Of a stretch of 64,000 bases of DNA, positions 17,717 to 26,807 are shown piece by piece. The stretch is from Frigoribacterium endophyticum. Lineage in GTDB: Bacteria; Actinomycetota; Actinomycetes; Actinomycetales; Microbacteriaceae. The stretch is from assembly GCF_011759585.1 (NCBI RefSeq), contig NZ_JAAOYV010000001.1:1116001-1180000 (forward strand), given 5' to 3'. Position 1 is the stretch's first letter. Each line of letters opens with the position of its first letter. A program made the position numbers and the translations under genes. Under the pieces are notes generated by a model. It worked only from the letters and a program-made list of their open reading frames with translations. It searched no databases and was not told the DNA's origin.

Positions 17717-19141
17717 CTAGACGCCGAAGTACATCTCGAACTCGAACGGGTGGGGACGCTGCGCCATGGGCAGGATCTCCTTGTCGCGCTTGTACGCGAT
17801 CCAGGTCTCGATGAGGTCCTCGGTGAACACGTTGCCCTTGGTGAGGAACTCGTGGTCGGCCTCGAGCGCGAGCAGGGCCGCGTCGAGCGAGGCGGGCACC
17901 TGGGGGATGTTCTTCGCCTCCTCCGGGGGCAGCTCGTAGAGGTCCTTGTCGACGGGCTCGTGCGGCTCGATCCTGTTCTGGATGCCGTCGAGGCCCGCCA
18001 TCAGCTGGGCGGCGAACGCGAGGTACGGGTTCGAGGCCGCGTCGGGGACGCGGAACTCGATGCGCTTGGCCTTCGGGTTCGTGCCCGTGATCGGGATGCG
18101 GATCGCCGCGGACCGGTTGCCGGCCGAGTAGACCAGGTTGACGGGGGCCTCGAAGCCGGGGATCAGGCGGTGGTACGAGTTGATCGACGGGTTGGTGAAG
18201 GCGAGCACCGCCGGAGCGTGCTTGAGCAGGCCGCCGATGTACCAGCGGGCGACGTCGGAGAGACCGCCGTAGCCGTTCTCGTCGTAGAACAGGGGCTTGC
18301 CGTCGCTCCAGAGCGACTGGTGGGTGTGCATGCCCGACCCGTTGTCGCCGAAGAGCGGCTTGGGCATGAAGGTCGCGACCTTGCCCCACTGCTCGGCGGT
18401 GTTCTTGACGATGTACTTGAACTTCAGGATGTCGTCCGCCGCGTGGACCATCGTGTCGAACTTGTAGTTGATCTCCTGCTGGCCGCCCGTGCCCACCTCG
18501 TGGTGCGCGCGCTCGAGCTCGAGGCCGGAGTCGATCAGCTTGAGGCTGATGTCGTCGCGGAGGTCGGCCGTCTTGTCGACGGGGCTGACGGGGAAGTAGC
18601 CGCCCTTGTAGGCCGTCTTGTTGGCGAGGTTGCCGCCCTCCTCGACGCGACCGGTGTTCCAGGCGCCCTCCTCGGAGTCGACGCTGTAGAAGCTCGCGTT
18701 CTGCGTGACCTCGTAGCGGACGTCGTCGAAGATGTAGAACTCGGCCTCGGGCGCGAAGAACGCCGTGTCGGCGATGCCGGTCGAGGCGAGGTACTTCTCG
18801 GCCTTCTTGGCGACCTGGCGGGGGTCGCGGCTGTAGAGCTCGCCGTTCCGCGGGTTGAAGATGTCGAAGACCAGGATGAGCGTGCGCTCGGCCCGGAAGG
18901 GGTCCACGTAGCCGGTCGTGACGTCGGGGATGAGCTGCATGTCCGACTCGTGGATCGAGGCGAAGCCACGGATGGACGATCCGTCGAAGAGCTGCCCGAC
19001 GGAGAAGAACTCCTCGTCGACCGTGGAGGCGGGGATGTTGAAGTGCTGCTGGACGCCGGGGAGGTCGGTGAACCGGATGTCGAGGAACTTGACGTCGGTG
19101 TCCTTGATGAACTTCAGCACCTCGGAAGAATCAGTGAACAT
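17717..19141 (-). CDS. glnA: Glutamine synthetase type I, adenylylatable
   Basis: The product is 474 aa, the length of GSI-beta enzymes. It is the main ammonia-assimilating enzyme, a dodecamer in the cytoplasm. Seen: [11 protein letters not shown] and [10 protein letters not shown] in the N-terminal beta-grasp domain, [14 protein letters not shown] (metal site), [40 protein letters not shown] (ATP and glutamate site), and NRSAAIRIP (arginine loop). The loop [11 protein letters not shown] carries Tyr402, the expected site of adenylylation by GlnE. Its promoter holds a four-part GlnR-type operator, so transcription is probably nitrogen-controlled. It is monocistronic, with a hairpin directly after its stop. 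Confidence 0.97.
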   Translation of the reverse strand: MFTDSSEVLKFIKDTDVKFLDIRFTDLPGVQQHFNIPASTVDEEFFSVGQLFDGSSIRGFASIHESDMQLIPDVTTGYVDPFRAERTLILVFDIFNPRNGELYSRDPRQVAKKAEKYLASTGIADTAFFAPEAEFYIFDDVRYEVTQNASFYSVDSEEGAWNTGRVEEGGNLANKTAYKGGYFPVSPVDKTADLRDDISLKLIDSGLELERAHHEVGTGGQQEINYKFDTMVHAADDILKFKYIVKNTAEQWGKVATFMPKPLFGDNGSGMHTHQSLWSDGKPLFYDENGYGGLSDVARWYIGGLLKHAPAVLAFTNPSINSYHRLIPGFEAPVNLVYSAGNRSAAIRIPITGTNPKAKRIEFRVPDAASNPYLAFAAQLMAGLDGIQNRIEPHEPVDKDLYELPPEEAKNIPQVPASLDAALLALEADHEFLTKGNVFTEDLIETWIAYKRDKEILPMAQRPHPFEFEMYFGV

Positions 19142-19198
19142 CTAGATGTCTCTCCAATGGTGTGGAACGGATCGGCCAGCGGGACGCAGCCACTGACG

Positions 19199-19204
19199 AC
19201 GGTA
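19199..19204 (-). promoter_or_regulatory. glnA -10 box (TACCGT)
   Basis: On the minus strand TACCGT lies 10 bases downstream of the GlnR-type operator, giving a transcript start near 19192 and a leader of about 50 bases. Confidence 0.45.
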
Positions 19205-19214
19205 TGGGCGAGGG

Positions 19215-19252
19215 GTTTCGCTGCGGTGTCCCTCGTGTTTCCGGCATGTTAC
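19215..19252 (-). promoter_or_regulatory. GlnR-type operator of glnA
   Basis: Read on the minus strand the stretch is GTAAC, 6 bases, GAAAC, 6 bases, GACAC, 6 bases, GAAAC. This is the two-dimer GlnR box known from Streptomyces and other actinobacteria (GTNAC-n6-GAAAC repeated at n6) with one mismatch in 18 specified bases. It ends 10 bases before the -10 box, covering the -35 region, a position typical of GlnR activation. Confidence 0.75.
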
Positions 19253-19267
19253 GCATGTGCCGGTCGG

Positions 19268-19273
19268 TAGGCT
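19268..19273 (+). promoter_or_regulatory. -10 box TAGGCT, leaderless-type
   Basis: TAGGCT ends 7 bases before the ATG at 19281 of the RDD gene and fixes that start. Confidence 0.5.
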
Positions 19274-19280
19274 CGACGCC

Positions 19281-19733
19281 ATGCCCGACTCCATCCGCCG
19301 ACCTCCGTCCGAGCCCGCCGCGCCCTCCGGCCAGGGCGGCTCCGACGGCCGCCAGGAGTGGCCGGGCCAGCGTCTCGGCCTGCCGCGAGAGGGGCCGCGG
19401 TCGATCGCGCGCCTCGGGCGCCGGGTCGGCGGCCTGGTGATCGACTGGGCCCTCGCCTCGGTCGTCGCGTACGCGTTCTTCGACGGTGAGGGCCTCGCCA
19501 TCACCGCCGTGTTCGTCGTCGTGCAGGTGCTCTTCCTGGTCACCCTCGGGGGCACGCCGGGCCACCTCGCCCTGGGCATGCGCCTCGTGCCGATGCGAGG
19601 GGGAGCGGTCGGTCTCTGGCGCCCGCTGGTCCGCACGCTCCTGGTCGCCCTCGTCGTCCCCGCCGTGGTGTGGGACCTCGACCAGCGCGGCCTCCACGAC
19701 CGCATAGCCGGCACGGTGCTCGTCCGCGTCTGA
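19281..19733 (+). CDS. RDD family membrane protein
   Basis: The product is 150 aa. An Arg/Pro-rich N-terminus of about 45 residues precedes three hydrophobic segments: VGGLVIDWALASVVAYAFF, ITAVFVVVQVLFLVTLG and LVRTLLVALVVPAVV. The family marks are RRVGGLVIDW (the first Arg-Asp), GTPGHLALGMRLVPM between helices 2 and 3, and WDLDQRGLHDRIAGT at the end. RDD proteins are small polytopic membrane proteins, some linked to ion or compatible-solute transport; no role can be assigned here. It is divergent from glnA and convergent with the DUF4191 gene, separated by a strong hairpin. Confidence 0.88.
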   Translation: MPDSIRRPPSEPAAPSGQGGSDGRQEWPGQRLGLPREGPRSIARLGRRVGGLVIDWALASVVAYAFFDGEGLAITAVFVVVQVLFLVTLGGTPGHLALGMRLVPMRGGAVGLWRPLVRTLLVALVVPAVVWDLDQRGLHDRIAGTVLVRV

Positions 19734-19776
19734 CGCCGCCCGCGCGGGCCCGCCCGGTCCGGTGGGTGCCGCTCGG

Positions 19777-19821
19777 CACGACGACGGCGCCGCCCCCGAG
19801 GGGAGCGGCGCCGTCGTCGTG
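19777..19821. terminator. Bidirectional hairpin between RDD and DUF4191 genes
   Basis: A perfect 17-bp stem (19777-19793 with 19805-19821) and an 11-base loop lie between two convergent genes. No U-tract on either side. Confidence 0.7.
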
Positions 19822-19833
19822 CGGGGCGGTCGG

Positions 19834-20550
19834 TCAGCGCGGTCGGCCGGAGCGGACCTTGAACGGGTCGACGCCCTTGGGGATGGGCAGGCCGTTCTTG
19901 CCGAGCGACTGGAGGCGGTTGCTGACCGCCAGCACCTCGTTGCGGTTCAGGGTCGACTTGACCTTGTTCATGCGCCCGGCGAGCTTGTGCAGCGGGACGG
20001 CGTCGGCGTCGGGGCCGACGTGCAGCACGGTCACGGCGACGTTCGGCAGGATGCGGGCGACCTTGCGGCGCTCCTCGTCGACGAGCTTCTTGGTCTGGGC
20101 CGCGGCGCCCTCGGCGATGAGGACGACGCCGCCCTTGCCCACGGCCCGGTAGACGGCGGCCTGGGTGCGGCCCTGCACGGCGACGGGCATCTCGGCCGCA
20201 CGCCACGAGCGGCGGAGGCCGCTCTTCATGACGGCGCCGACGGCGCCCGGCTGGCCCTCGATCTGCGAGTACGCGGCCTTCTCGGCACGTCGCCCCAGGA
20301 CGATGAGCAGCAGGAGGACGCCGAGCATGAGCCCGACGATGATGTAGAGCACGAGCGCGAGCACGTTGCCGCCCGAGAGCAGCAGGGCCGCGACGACGCC
20401 GAGCACCACCGGCACGAGCAGCGCCGCGAGCATCAGCGGCAGCGCCTGGGAGTCGTAGCGGCGGGTCATCTGGAAGACCTGCCACATCTGCTTGAACCGA
20501 CCCGGTTCCTTGGGCGGCTTGGGAGTCGGGTTCTCGGAGCGTCGTGCCAT
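19834..20550 (-). CDS. DUF4191 membrane protein
   Basis: The product is 238 aa from ATG 20550 (MARRSENP); upstream open frame is not supported. RFKQMWQVFQMTRRYD, then two membrane helices (about 43-63 and 69-92), then a soluble domain with GRRAEKAAYSQIEGQPGAVGAV, VGKGGVVLIAEG and HKLAGRMNKVKSTLNRNEV. This matches DUF4191, a family near lipoate and oxo-acid dehydrogenase genes in actinobacteria, of unknown function. The neighbours here (sucB, lpdA within 5 kb) fit that context. Confidence 0.88.
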   Translation of the reverse strand: MARRSENPTPKPPKEPGRFKQMWQVFQMTRRYDSQALPLMLAALLVPVVLGVVAALLLSGGNVLALVLYIIVGLMLGVLLLLIVLGRRAEKAAYSQIEGQPGAVGAVMKSGLRRSWRAAEMPVAVQGRTQAAVYRAVGKGGVVLIAEGAAAQTKKLVDEERRKVARILPNVAVTVLHVGPDADAVPLHKLAGRMNKVKSTLNRNEVLAVSNRLQSLGKNGLPIPKGVDPFKVRSGRPR

Positions 20551-20683
20551 GTCGACCAGGATACGGGACGGGCGTGCGCACGGCGGCCCGGTCGGCCCTC
20601 CCGGCCTCCCCCCGGGGCGGGCCCGTCCACAGGGCACCCCGGGGAGTCGCGGTGCCGGGCCCGGCACCGGGCACGCTCTCCGG

Positions 20684-22075
20684 GTGAGCAGCTCCCGCAC
20701 CGGCCCCTACGACGTCCACGCCCGAGACGAGCACGACGGCCTCGAGGCCCTCCGCGCGACGGGACCGGACGGGCTGCCGGTCGTCCTCCTGCGGCCGGCG
20801 CAGGCCGGCCCGCACGGAGCGCGCGTGCAGGCGGAGCTCGCCCGGGCCGCCCCGGTGCGGCACGCCCACCTGCTACCCGCCGTCGACGTCCTGCACGAGC
20901 CCGACGGGCGCCTGGTGGTGGTCGTGCCCGACGGCGACCTCGTCCCCCTCCCGTCGTGGCTCGCGGGCCGGGGGCCCCTGGCGCCGGGGGAGCTGGTCAC
21001 CCTGGCGGTGCCTCTCCTCGCGGTGCTGGAGCGCGCGGCCGCGACGGGTCTGCTCGTCGGCCGCCCCGACCTCGGCGACGTGGTCCTCGACGACCGCGGC
21101 GCACCGCTGCTGCGTCGGCTGCGCACGGCGGGCGCGACGGCGGACGTCGCGGCGGCCCGTGCGTCGGCGGCCGCCGCCTCGCGGGGTCTCGTCGAGCTCG
21201 TGGCGGGGCACCTCGAGGAGGGCTCGTCGCCCCTGCTCACGGCCCTGGCGGCAGCGGACGACCTCGACGCCGTCGTGGAGGCCGTGCACGACCTCGCGGC
21301 CCCGCTGCCCCTGCCGTCGGCGGCGGCGGAGACGGACGACGCGACCCAGGGCGACGAGGTCGACTGGTCCGCCCTGGCGGGTCCGCCGCGCCCCGCGTGG
21401 GCGGCCGTGCTGCCGGAGGCGGCGGTGGTCGACGCGGCCCTCGACTGGCTCGCCGCGCGTCGCGAGACCTCCGTCCGGGCGCGCGTCGCGGCGGTGAGGC
21501 CCCGGTTCTGGCTCCTGGGCGGCGTCGTGGCGGCGTCGGTCGTGATCGCCCTCCTGCTCTCGGCGCCGGGAGGGTCCGTCGACGGCGGCACCGCCGTCGC
21601 GACGGACGGCGGGGGCGCGGCCGGCCCCTCCCCGACACCCGCCCCGGCAGCGGACGTCGGTGAAGGCGGTGATGCCGGTGCGACGTCTCCTCCCGGGCAG
21701 CCGCCGACGACCTCCCGGGGTGGCGACCGGCCGACCCCGGGCGACGACGACGTCGTGACCACGGGGGAGGACGCCGTCGCCGCGGCCCGGGTGCTCCTTG
21801 AGGCTCGGGAACGCTGTCTCGCCGACGTCACGCCCTCGTGCCTCGCGGCCGTCGACCAGCCGGGCTCACCGGTCGCGGCGCGAGACGCGCAGCTGCTGGA
21901 CGACCCCGGGGCGGCGGGAGGGGCACTCGTCCCGACGGCGGTCGACGGCGAGGTGCAGCGACTGGGCGAGACGGTGCTCCTCGACGCCCGCGGGGCCGAC
22001 GACGAACCGGCCTCGGTCCTGGTGGTCAGGACCGAGGCCGGTTGGCGGCTCCGCGAGGTGGTCGCCCGCCGGTGA
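20684..22075 (+). CDS. Single-pass membrane protein with pseudokinase-like cytoplasmic domain (inferred)
   Basis: The product is 463 aa from GTG 20684. Residues 1-285 look like a strongly decayed protein-kinase fold: YDVHARDEHDGLEAL.. at the start, a beta-rich N-lobe (PVVLLRPAQ, RLVVVVPDGDLVPLP), then LAPGELVTLAVPLLAVLE and GLLVGRPDLGDVVLDDRGAPLL, where kinases have the HxD loop and DFG. His-Asp, the metal Asn and DFG are all replaced, so it should not phosphorylate. One helix follows (FWLLGGVVAASVVIALLLSA, about 273-292), then a Gly/Pro/Thr-rich linker and an outer domain of about 110 residues with one Cys pair. The pseudokinase reading is my inference from pattern; the membrane layout is clear. 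It is convergent with sucB, 12 bases apart. Confidence 0.6.
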   Translation: MSSSRTGPYDVHARDEHDGLEALRATGPDGLPVVLLRPAQAGPHGARVQAELARAAPVRHAHLLPAVDVLHEPDGRLVVVVPDGDLVPLPSWLAGRGPLAPGELVTLAVPLLAVLERAAATGLLVGRPDLGDVVLDDRGAPLLRRLRTAGATADVAAARASAAAASRGLVELVAGHLEEGSSPLLTALAAADDLDAVVEAVHDLAAPLPLPSAAAETDDATQGDEVDWSALAGPPRPAWAAVLPEAAVVDAALDWLAARRETSVRARVAAVRPRFWLLGGVVAASVVIALLLSAPGGSVDGGTAVATDGGGAAGPSPTPAPAADVGEGGDAGATSPPGQPPTTSRGGDRPTPGDDDVVTTGEDAVAAARVLLEARERCLADVTPSCLAAVDQPGSPVAARDAQLLDDPGAAGGALVPTAVDGEVQRLGETVLLDARGADDEPASVLVVRTEAGWRLREVVARR

Positions 22076-22087
22076 CGGGCGACCGGG

Positions 22088-23611
22088 CTAGATGCCGAGC
22101 ACGGAGGCGAAGTCGCCCGCCTCGAGGCGGTCCTTGACCGCGACGAGGAAGCGGGCGGCGTCAGCGCCGTCGACGATGCGGTGGTCGTACGACAGGGCGA
22201 GGTACACCATGGAGCGGACCGCGATGGCCTCGCCCCCGGCGGCCTTGACGACGACGGGGCGCTTGACCACGATGCCGGTGCCGAGGATGGCGACCTGCGG
22301 CAGGAACACCACCGGGGTGTCGAACAGCGCGCCGCGCGACCCCGTGTTCGTGACCGTGAAGGTGCCGCCGGCGAGCTCGTCGGGCTTCAGCTTGTTGTCG
22401 CGCGTCCGCTGGGCGAGGTCGGCGATCTGGGCGGCGATGCCGGCCAGGTCGAGCTCCGAGGCGTTCTTGATGACGGGCGTGAGCAGGCCGCGCTCCGTGT
22501 CGACGGCCATGCTGACGTTCTCGTGGTCCGGGTAGACGATCGAGTCGCCGTCGACGGTCGCGTTGAGCTTCGGGTGGGCCTTGAGGGCCTCCGCCGCCGC
22601 GAGGGTGAAGAACGGGAGGAACGACAGCTTGTTGCCGGTCTTCTCCAGGAACTCGGCCTTGTGGGCGTCCCGGAAGGATGCCACGGCGGTCACGTCGACC
22701 TCGACCACGCTGGTGAGCTGGGCCATCGCCTGCATCGACTGGACGGCGCGCTCGGCGACGACCTTGCGGAGGCGGGTCATCGGGACGGTCGTGCCGCGGA
22801 GCGGCGAGACCTCGACGGGGGCGGGAGCCGCGGCGCCCGACGACGCCGGGGCCGACGCCGCGGCCGAGGCGGCCTCGGCGGCGGCGAGCACGTCCTCCTT
22901 GCGGATGCGTCCGCCGACGCCGCTGCCGCTGAGCGTGCTGATGTCGACGCCCTTCTCGTTGGCGAGCTTGCGCACGAGGGGGGTGACGTAGCCCGTCGGA
23001 GCGGAGCTGCTCGAGGCGGACTCGGCGGCGGGAGCGGCGGCCGGCGCGGGGCTGGCCGCCGGCGCTGCCGGCGCCGGAGCGGCGGCGGGCACCGCGGCCG
23101 GCACGGCGGCGGGAGCGGCCACCGGGGCGGACGGTGCGGGGACGGGAGCCGACGCGTCGGTCGCCCCCGGCTGGGCGGGCGCGTCGTCCGACGCGGCGGG
23201 CGCCGGGTCGACCTCGTCCGCCGGGGCGAGGGGAGCGGCGGGCGCTTCCTCGCCGGGAGCGGGAGCGTTCGACGACGAGACGACGGTCTCCTCGGTCTCC
23301 GCCTCGGGCTCGGGCGCCTGCTCGGACTCGGCAGAGGCCGACTCGGGGGCGGAGCCGCCGTCGGACGAGCCGCTGCCGTCACCGATGCGCACCAGCGCCG
23401 TGCCGACCTCGACCGTCTCGTCCTCCTGGACGAGGATCTCCTCGACGACGCCGGCGACCGGCGACGGGATCTCGGTGTCGACCTTGTCGGTCGAGACCTC
23501 GAGCAGGGGCTCGTCGACCTCGACCCGGTCGCCGACGTTCTTCAACCATCGGGTGACCGTGCCCTCGGTGACACTCTCCCCGAGTGCCGGGAGGTTGACG
23601 GATTCGCTCAT
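22088..23611 (-). CDS. sucB: Dihydrolipoamide acyltransferase (E2), 2-oxoglutarate dehydrogenase type
   Basis: The product is 507 aa. Residues 1-80 are a lipoyl domain ([31 protein letters not shown] with the lipoylated Lys). A long Ala/Pro linker follows. Residues about 205-245 are the E3-binding domain ([29 protein letters not shown]). The C-terminal 230 residues are the acyltransferase with [17 protein letters not shown] (catalytic His and Asp). The single lipoyl domain and GESVTEGTV fit the succinyltransferase, though in actinobacteria this protein may serve both pyruvate and 2-oxoglutarate complexes. The gene lies 69 bases after lpdA on the same strand, an E3-E2 operon. Confidence 0.92.
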   Translation of the reverse strand: MSESVNLPALGESVTEGTVTRWLKNVGDRVEVDEPLLEVSTDKVDTEIPSPVAGVVEEILVQEDETVEVGTALVRIGDGSGSSDGGSAPESASAESEQAPEPEAETEETVVSSSNAPAPGEEAPAAPLAPADEVDPAPAASDDAPAQPGATDASAPVPAPSAPVAAPAAVPAAVPAAAPAPAAPAASPAPAAAPAAESASSSSAPTGYVTPLVRKLANEKGVDISTLSGSGVGGRIRKEDVLAAAEAASAAASAPASSGAAAPAPVEVSPLRGTTVPMTRLRKVVAERAVQSMQAMAQLTSVVEVDVTAVASFRDAHKAEFLEKTGNKLSFLPFFTLAAAEALKAHPKLNATVDGDSIVYPDHENVSMAVDTERGLLTPVIKNASELDLAGIAAQIADLAQRTRDNKLKPDELAGGTFTVTNTGSRGALFDTPVVFLPQVAILGTGIVVKRPVVVKAAGGEAIAVRSMVYLALSYDHRIVDGADAARFLVAVKDRLEAGDFASVLGI

Positions 23612-23680
23612 GCGTGGAACTCCTTTGACGACATCATGTGCCTGTGTGTGCGGTGCGGTGCGGTGCAGTGGTGGGTGGTG

Positions 23681-25054
23681 CTACATCGCGTGGAGGGGCT
23701 TGCCCGCCAGGGCCAGCATGGCCTCGCCGAGCGCCTCGTTCTGGGTGGGGTGGGCGTGGACCAGGGGAGCGACGTCCTCCGGGTAGGCCTCCCAGTTGAC
23801 CGTCAGCTGGGCCTCGCCGATGAGCTCGCCGACGCGGGCGCCGATCATGTGGACGCCGACGACGGGGCCGTCGACGACGCGGACGACCTTCACCGAGCCG
23901 CTCGTGCCGATGATGTGGCTCTTGCCGTTGCCCGCGAGGTTGTAGTCGTAGGTGGCCACGGCGTCGCGGCCGTGCTTCTCGACGGCCTTGGCCTCGGAGA
24001 GGCCGACGGAGGCGACCTCGGGGTCGGAGTAGGTGACCTTGGGGATGTTCACGTCGTCGATGACCTGGGGCGAGAGCCCCGCGATCTCCTCCGCCACGAA
24101 GATCCCGTGCTGGAAGCTGCGGTGGGCGAGCTGGAGGCCGGGCACGATGTCGCCGACGGCGTAGACGCCGGGGACGCTCGTCGCGAGGCGCTCGTTCGTG
24201 ATGACGAAGCCGCGGTCCATGGTGAGGCCCACCTCCTCGTAACCGAGGCCCGCGGTCGAGGGGCCGCGGCCCACGGCGACCAGCAGGATGTCGGCCTCGA
24301 AGGTCTTGCCGTCCTCCAGGGTGACGACGACGCCGTCGTCGCTCTGGGTGACGCCCTGGAAGCGGACCCCGAGCGAGAAGCCGATGCCGCGCTTCCGGAA
24401 GGCGCGCTCGAACTGCTTCGAGATCGACTCCTCCTCGTTCGGGACGAGGTGCGGCAGCGCCTCGATGATGTCGACCTCGGCGCCGAACGACTTCCAGACG
24501 CTCGCGAACTCGACGCCGATCACCCCGCCGCCCAGGATGGCGACGCGCGACGGGACGTGGTCGAGGGCGAGCGCCTGCTCGCTGGTGATGACACGGCCGC
24601 CGATCTCGAGGCCGGGCAGGCTCCGTGAGTACGAGCCGGTCGCCAGCACGACGTTCTTGCCCGTGAGGGTCACGTCGCCGACCTGGACGGTGGTGGGCGA
24701 GGTGAGGCGCCCCTCGCCCTCGACGGTCGTGATCTTGCGGGCCTTGAGCAGGCCCTGCAGGCCCTTGTACTTGCTGGCCACGACGCCCTCCCGGTAGGAG
24801 GTCACGGCGGCGATGTCGATGCCGTGGAAGTCGGTGTGGACGCCGTACTTCTCCGACTCGCGCGAGACGTCGGCCACCTCGGCGGAGTGCAGCAGGGCCT
24901 TGGTCGGGATGCAGCCCCGGTGGAGGCAGGTGCCGCCGACCTTGTCCTTCTCGACGAGCGCGACGCTCAGCCCCAGCTCGGTCGCCCGCAGCGCGGCGGC
25001 GTAGCCGCCGCTGCCGCCGCCGAGCACCACCAGGTCAAAATTCTGTTCCGACAC
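23681..25054 (-). CDS. lpdA: Dihydrolipoamide dehydrogenase (E3)
   Basis: The product is 457 aa from GTG 25054, chosen because GGGAG lies upstream and the FAD motif follows within 10 residues. It reoxidises dihydrolipoamide with NAD+. Seen: FAD loop LVVLGGGSGGYAAALRA, redox disulfide GGTCLHRGCIPTKALL, NAD loop VAILGGGVIGVEFASVW, second FAD motif VYAVGDIVPG, and the C-terminal catalytic pair VHAHPTQNEALGEA at the dimer interface. All active residues are present. Confidence 0.96.
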   Translation of the reverse strand: MSEQNFDLVVLGGGSGGYAAALRATELGLSVALVEKDKVGGTCLHRGCIPTKALLHSAEVADVSRESEKYGVHTDFHGIDIAAVTSYREGVVASKYKGLQGLLKARKITTVEGEGRLTSPTTVQVGDVTLTGKNVVLATGSYSRSLPGLEIGGRVITSEQALALDHVPSRVAILGGGVIGVEFASVWKSFGAEVDIIEALPHLVPNEEESISKQFERAFRKRGIGFSLGVRFQGVTQSDDGVVVTLEDGKTFEADILLVAVGRGPSTAGLGYEEVGLTMDRGFVITNERLATSVPGVYAVGDIVPGLQLAHRSFQHGIFVAEEIAGLSPQVIDDVNIPKVTYSDPEVASVGLSEAKAVEKHGRDAVATYDYNLAGNGKSHIIGTSGSVKVVRVVDGPVVGVHMIGARVGELIGEAQLTVNWEAYPEDVAPLVHAHPTQNEALGEAMLALAGKPLHAM

Positions 25055-25245
25055 CCAGCAACTCCCTCGTGCGTTCGGAGGTACCCCGCGGGGCTGAGGT
25101 GCTGCGGCGTCGTGGTGACGGCGTCGTCGCACCCGCCAGCGTCTGCTCCGTCAGGAGCTGCGCCCGGCAGGTGCTCTGCAGGGCGCGGGGCTGGTGTCGC
25201 CCGGGGGACCGATCTCGGCGGGTTTCTCCCGCCTCCCCGACCCTA

Positions 25246-26721
25246 CTACGCGACCGAAAAGACGGCTGCCAGCTCCAGCAGGGTGCGGACGGAGACGCCG
25301 GTCGAGCCCTTGGCCGTGAAGCCGTAGCCGCCGCCCTTGTTGTTCGACGGCCCCGCGATGTCGAGGTGGACCCACGGGAGGACGCTGCCGTCCTCGCGGC
25401 GCCCGACGAACTCCTGGAGGAACACGCCGGCGAGGAGCATGCCGGCGGCGGTGTTGCCCGGGGTCGCGTTGACGAGGTCCGCGACGTCGGAGTCGAGACG
25501 GGCGCGCAGCTCGCCGGGCAGCGGCATCCGCCAGAACGTCTCGCCGACACGGCCCGCGAGGCCGACGACCTCGTCGGCCAGCGCGTCGTTGCCCATCACC
25601 CCGACCGTGCGCGTGCCCAGGGCCACGACCTGGGCGCCCGTGAGCGTGGCGACGTCGACGACCGCGTCGGGCATCTCCTCGCTCGCGGCGACCAGGCCGT
25701 CGGCCATGACGAGGCGGCCCTCCGCGTCGGTGTTGGTCACCTCGACGGTGGTGCCGCCGCGGATCGTCAGGACGTCGTCCGGGCGGATCGACGTGCCGCT
25801 GACCATGTTCTCGGCGATGCAGAGCCACGCCGTGAGCCGGACGGGGAGGTCGAGGCGAGCGGCCGCGACGGTGACGGCGAGCACCGTGGCCGCGCCCGTC
25901 ATGTCGTCCTTCATCCCGAGCATGCTGCCGGCCGGCTTGAGCGAGAGCCCGCCGGTGTCGTAGGTGATGCCCTTGCCCACGAGGGCGAGGTGCTTGGCGG
26001 CGCCCTCGGGCGCGTACTCGACCTTGACCAGGCGAGGCCCGCGCGACGAGCCCTGCCCTACCCCCAGGATGCCGCCGTAGCCGCCGGCGCGCAGCTCGTC
26101 CTCCGCGAGGACGGTGACGGTCAGGGGCAGGCCCTCGGCCCGGGCGACGGCCACGTCGGCCAGTGCCTGCGGGAACATCTGCTGCGGCGGGGTCATGGCG
26201 AGGTCACGGACGGTGTGGACGGCCTCCGCGACCACCGCGGCGCGCGTCACCAGCGACTCCTCGAGGTCACGGTCGGCGACCAGCACCAGCTCGCGCGCGT
26301 GCCGCCGAGACTCGCCGGCCGAGGCCGAGCGGAAGGAGTCGAACTCCCAGGAGGCGATGGCCGCGCCCTCGAGGACGGCCGCGGCCTCGTCGTCGTCGGC
26401 CACGGGGAGGGCGAGGGCGACGCGGTCGACGCCGGTGAGCTGACGGACCGCCGAGCCGGCGGCGTAGCGCAGGGACTCCGCGTCGACGACGTCGCCGAGG
26501 CCCACGAGGGCGACGACCGACGCGGCCACGCCCACGGCGGGCACGCGGACGAGCTGGTCACGGGCACCGGTCACGCCGAGGACCGCGAGGTCGGTCGGCA
26601 GGCCTTCGAGCTCCACGGTCACGGTGGGGCCGTCGGCTCCCTTGAGGACGCCCACGACGAGGACGTCGGCGGTGGTCTCGGCGGGGGAGGTGCGGACGGC
26701 GGACAGGCTGAGCTCGGTCAT
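25246..26721 (-). CDS. pepA: Leucyl aminopeptidase (M17)
   Basis: The product is 491 aa from ATG 26721. It is a two-metal cytosolic aminopeptidase, normally a hexamer. The catalytic C-terminal half has GKGITYDTGGLSLKP (metal Lys and Asp), MKDDMTGAATV and VTNTDAEGRLVMADGL (the M17 signature). The N-terminal half is the variable domain. A 191-base gap separates it from lpdA, in which I see only a GC-rich stretch with no gene. It shares an intergenic promoter region with the PAC2 gene. Confidence 0.95.
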   Translation of the reverse strand: MTELSLSAVRTSPAETTADVLVVGVLKGADGPTVTVELEGLPTDLAVLGVTGARDQLVRVPAVGVAASVVALVGLGDVVDAESLRYAAGSAVRQLTGVDRVALALPVADDDEAAAVLEGAAIASWEFDSFRSASAGESRRHARELVLVADRDLEESLVTRAAVVAEAVHTVRDLAMTPPQQMFPQALADVAVARAEGLPLTVTVLAEDELRAGGYGGILGVGQGSSRGPRLVKVEYAPEGAAKHLALVGKGITYDTGGLSLKPAGSMLGMKDDMTGAATVLAVTVAAARLDLPVRLTAWLCIAENMVSGTSIRPDDVLTIRGGTTVEVTNTDAEGRLVMADGLVAASEEMPDAVVDVATLTGAQVVALGTRTVGVMGNDALADEVVGLAGRVGETFWRMPLPGELRARLDSDVADLVNATPGNTAAGMLLAGVFLQEFVGRREDGSVLPWVHLDIAGPSNNKGGGYGFTAKGSTGVSVRTLLELAAVFSVA

Positions 26722-26790
26722 GACGTCGATGCTACCGACGGCGCTGTTCGCTCTCGGCACGCGCCGGCGGCCGGGGAGGCGACCCCGGGG

Positions 26791-26800
26791 TGTCTAGGCT
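26791..26800. promoter_or_regulatory. Shared divergent -10 element between pepA and PAC2 gene
   Basis: The 10 bases TGTCTAGGCT hold TAGGCT on the plus strand (26795-26800), ending 7 bases before the PAC2 ATG, and TAGACA on the minus strand (26796-26791), about 63 bases upstream of the pepA transcript's first codon. The two boxes overlap on the central TA. Confidence 0.45.
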
Positions 26801-26807
26801 CGATCAC

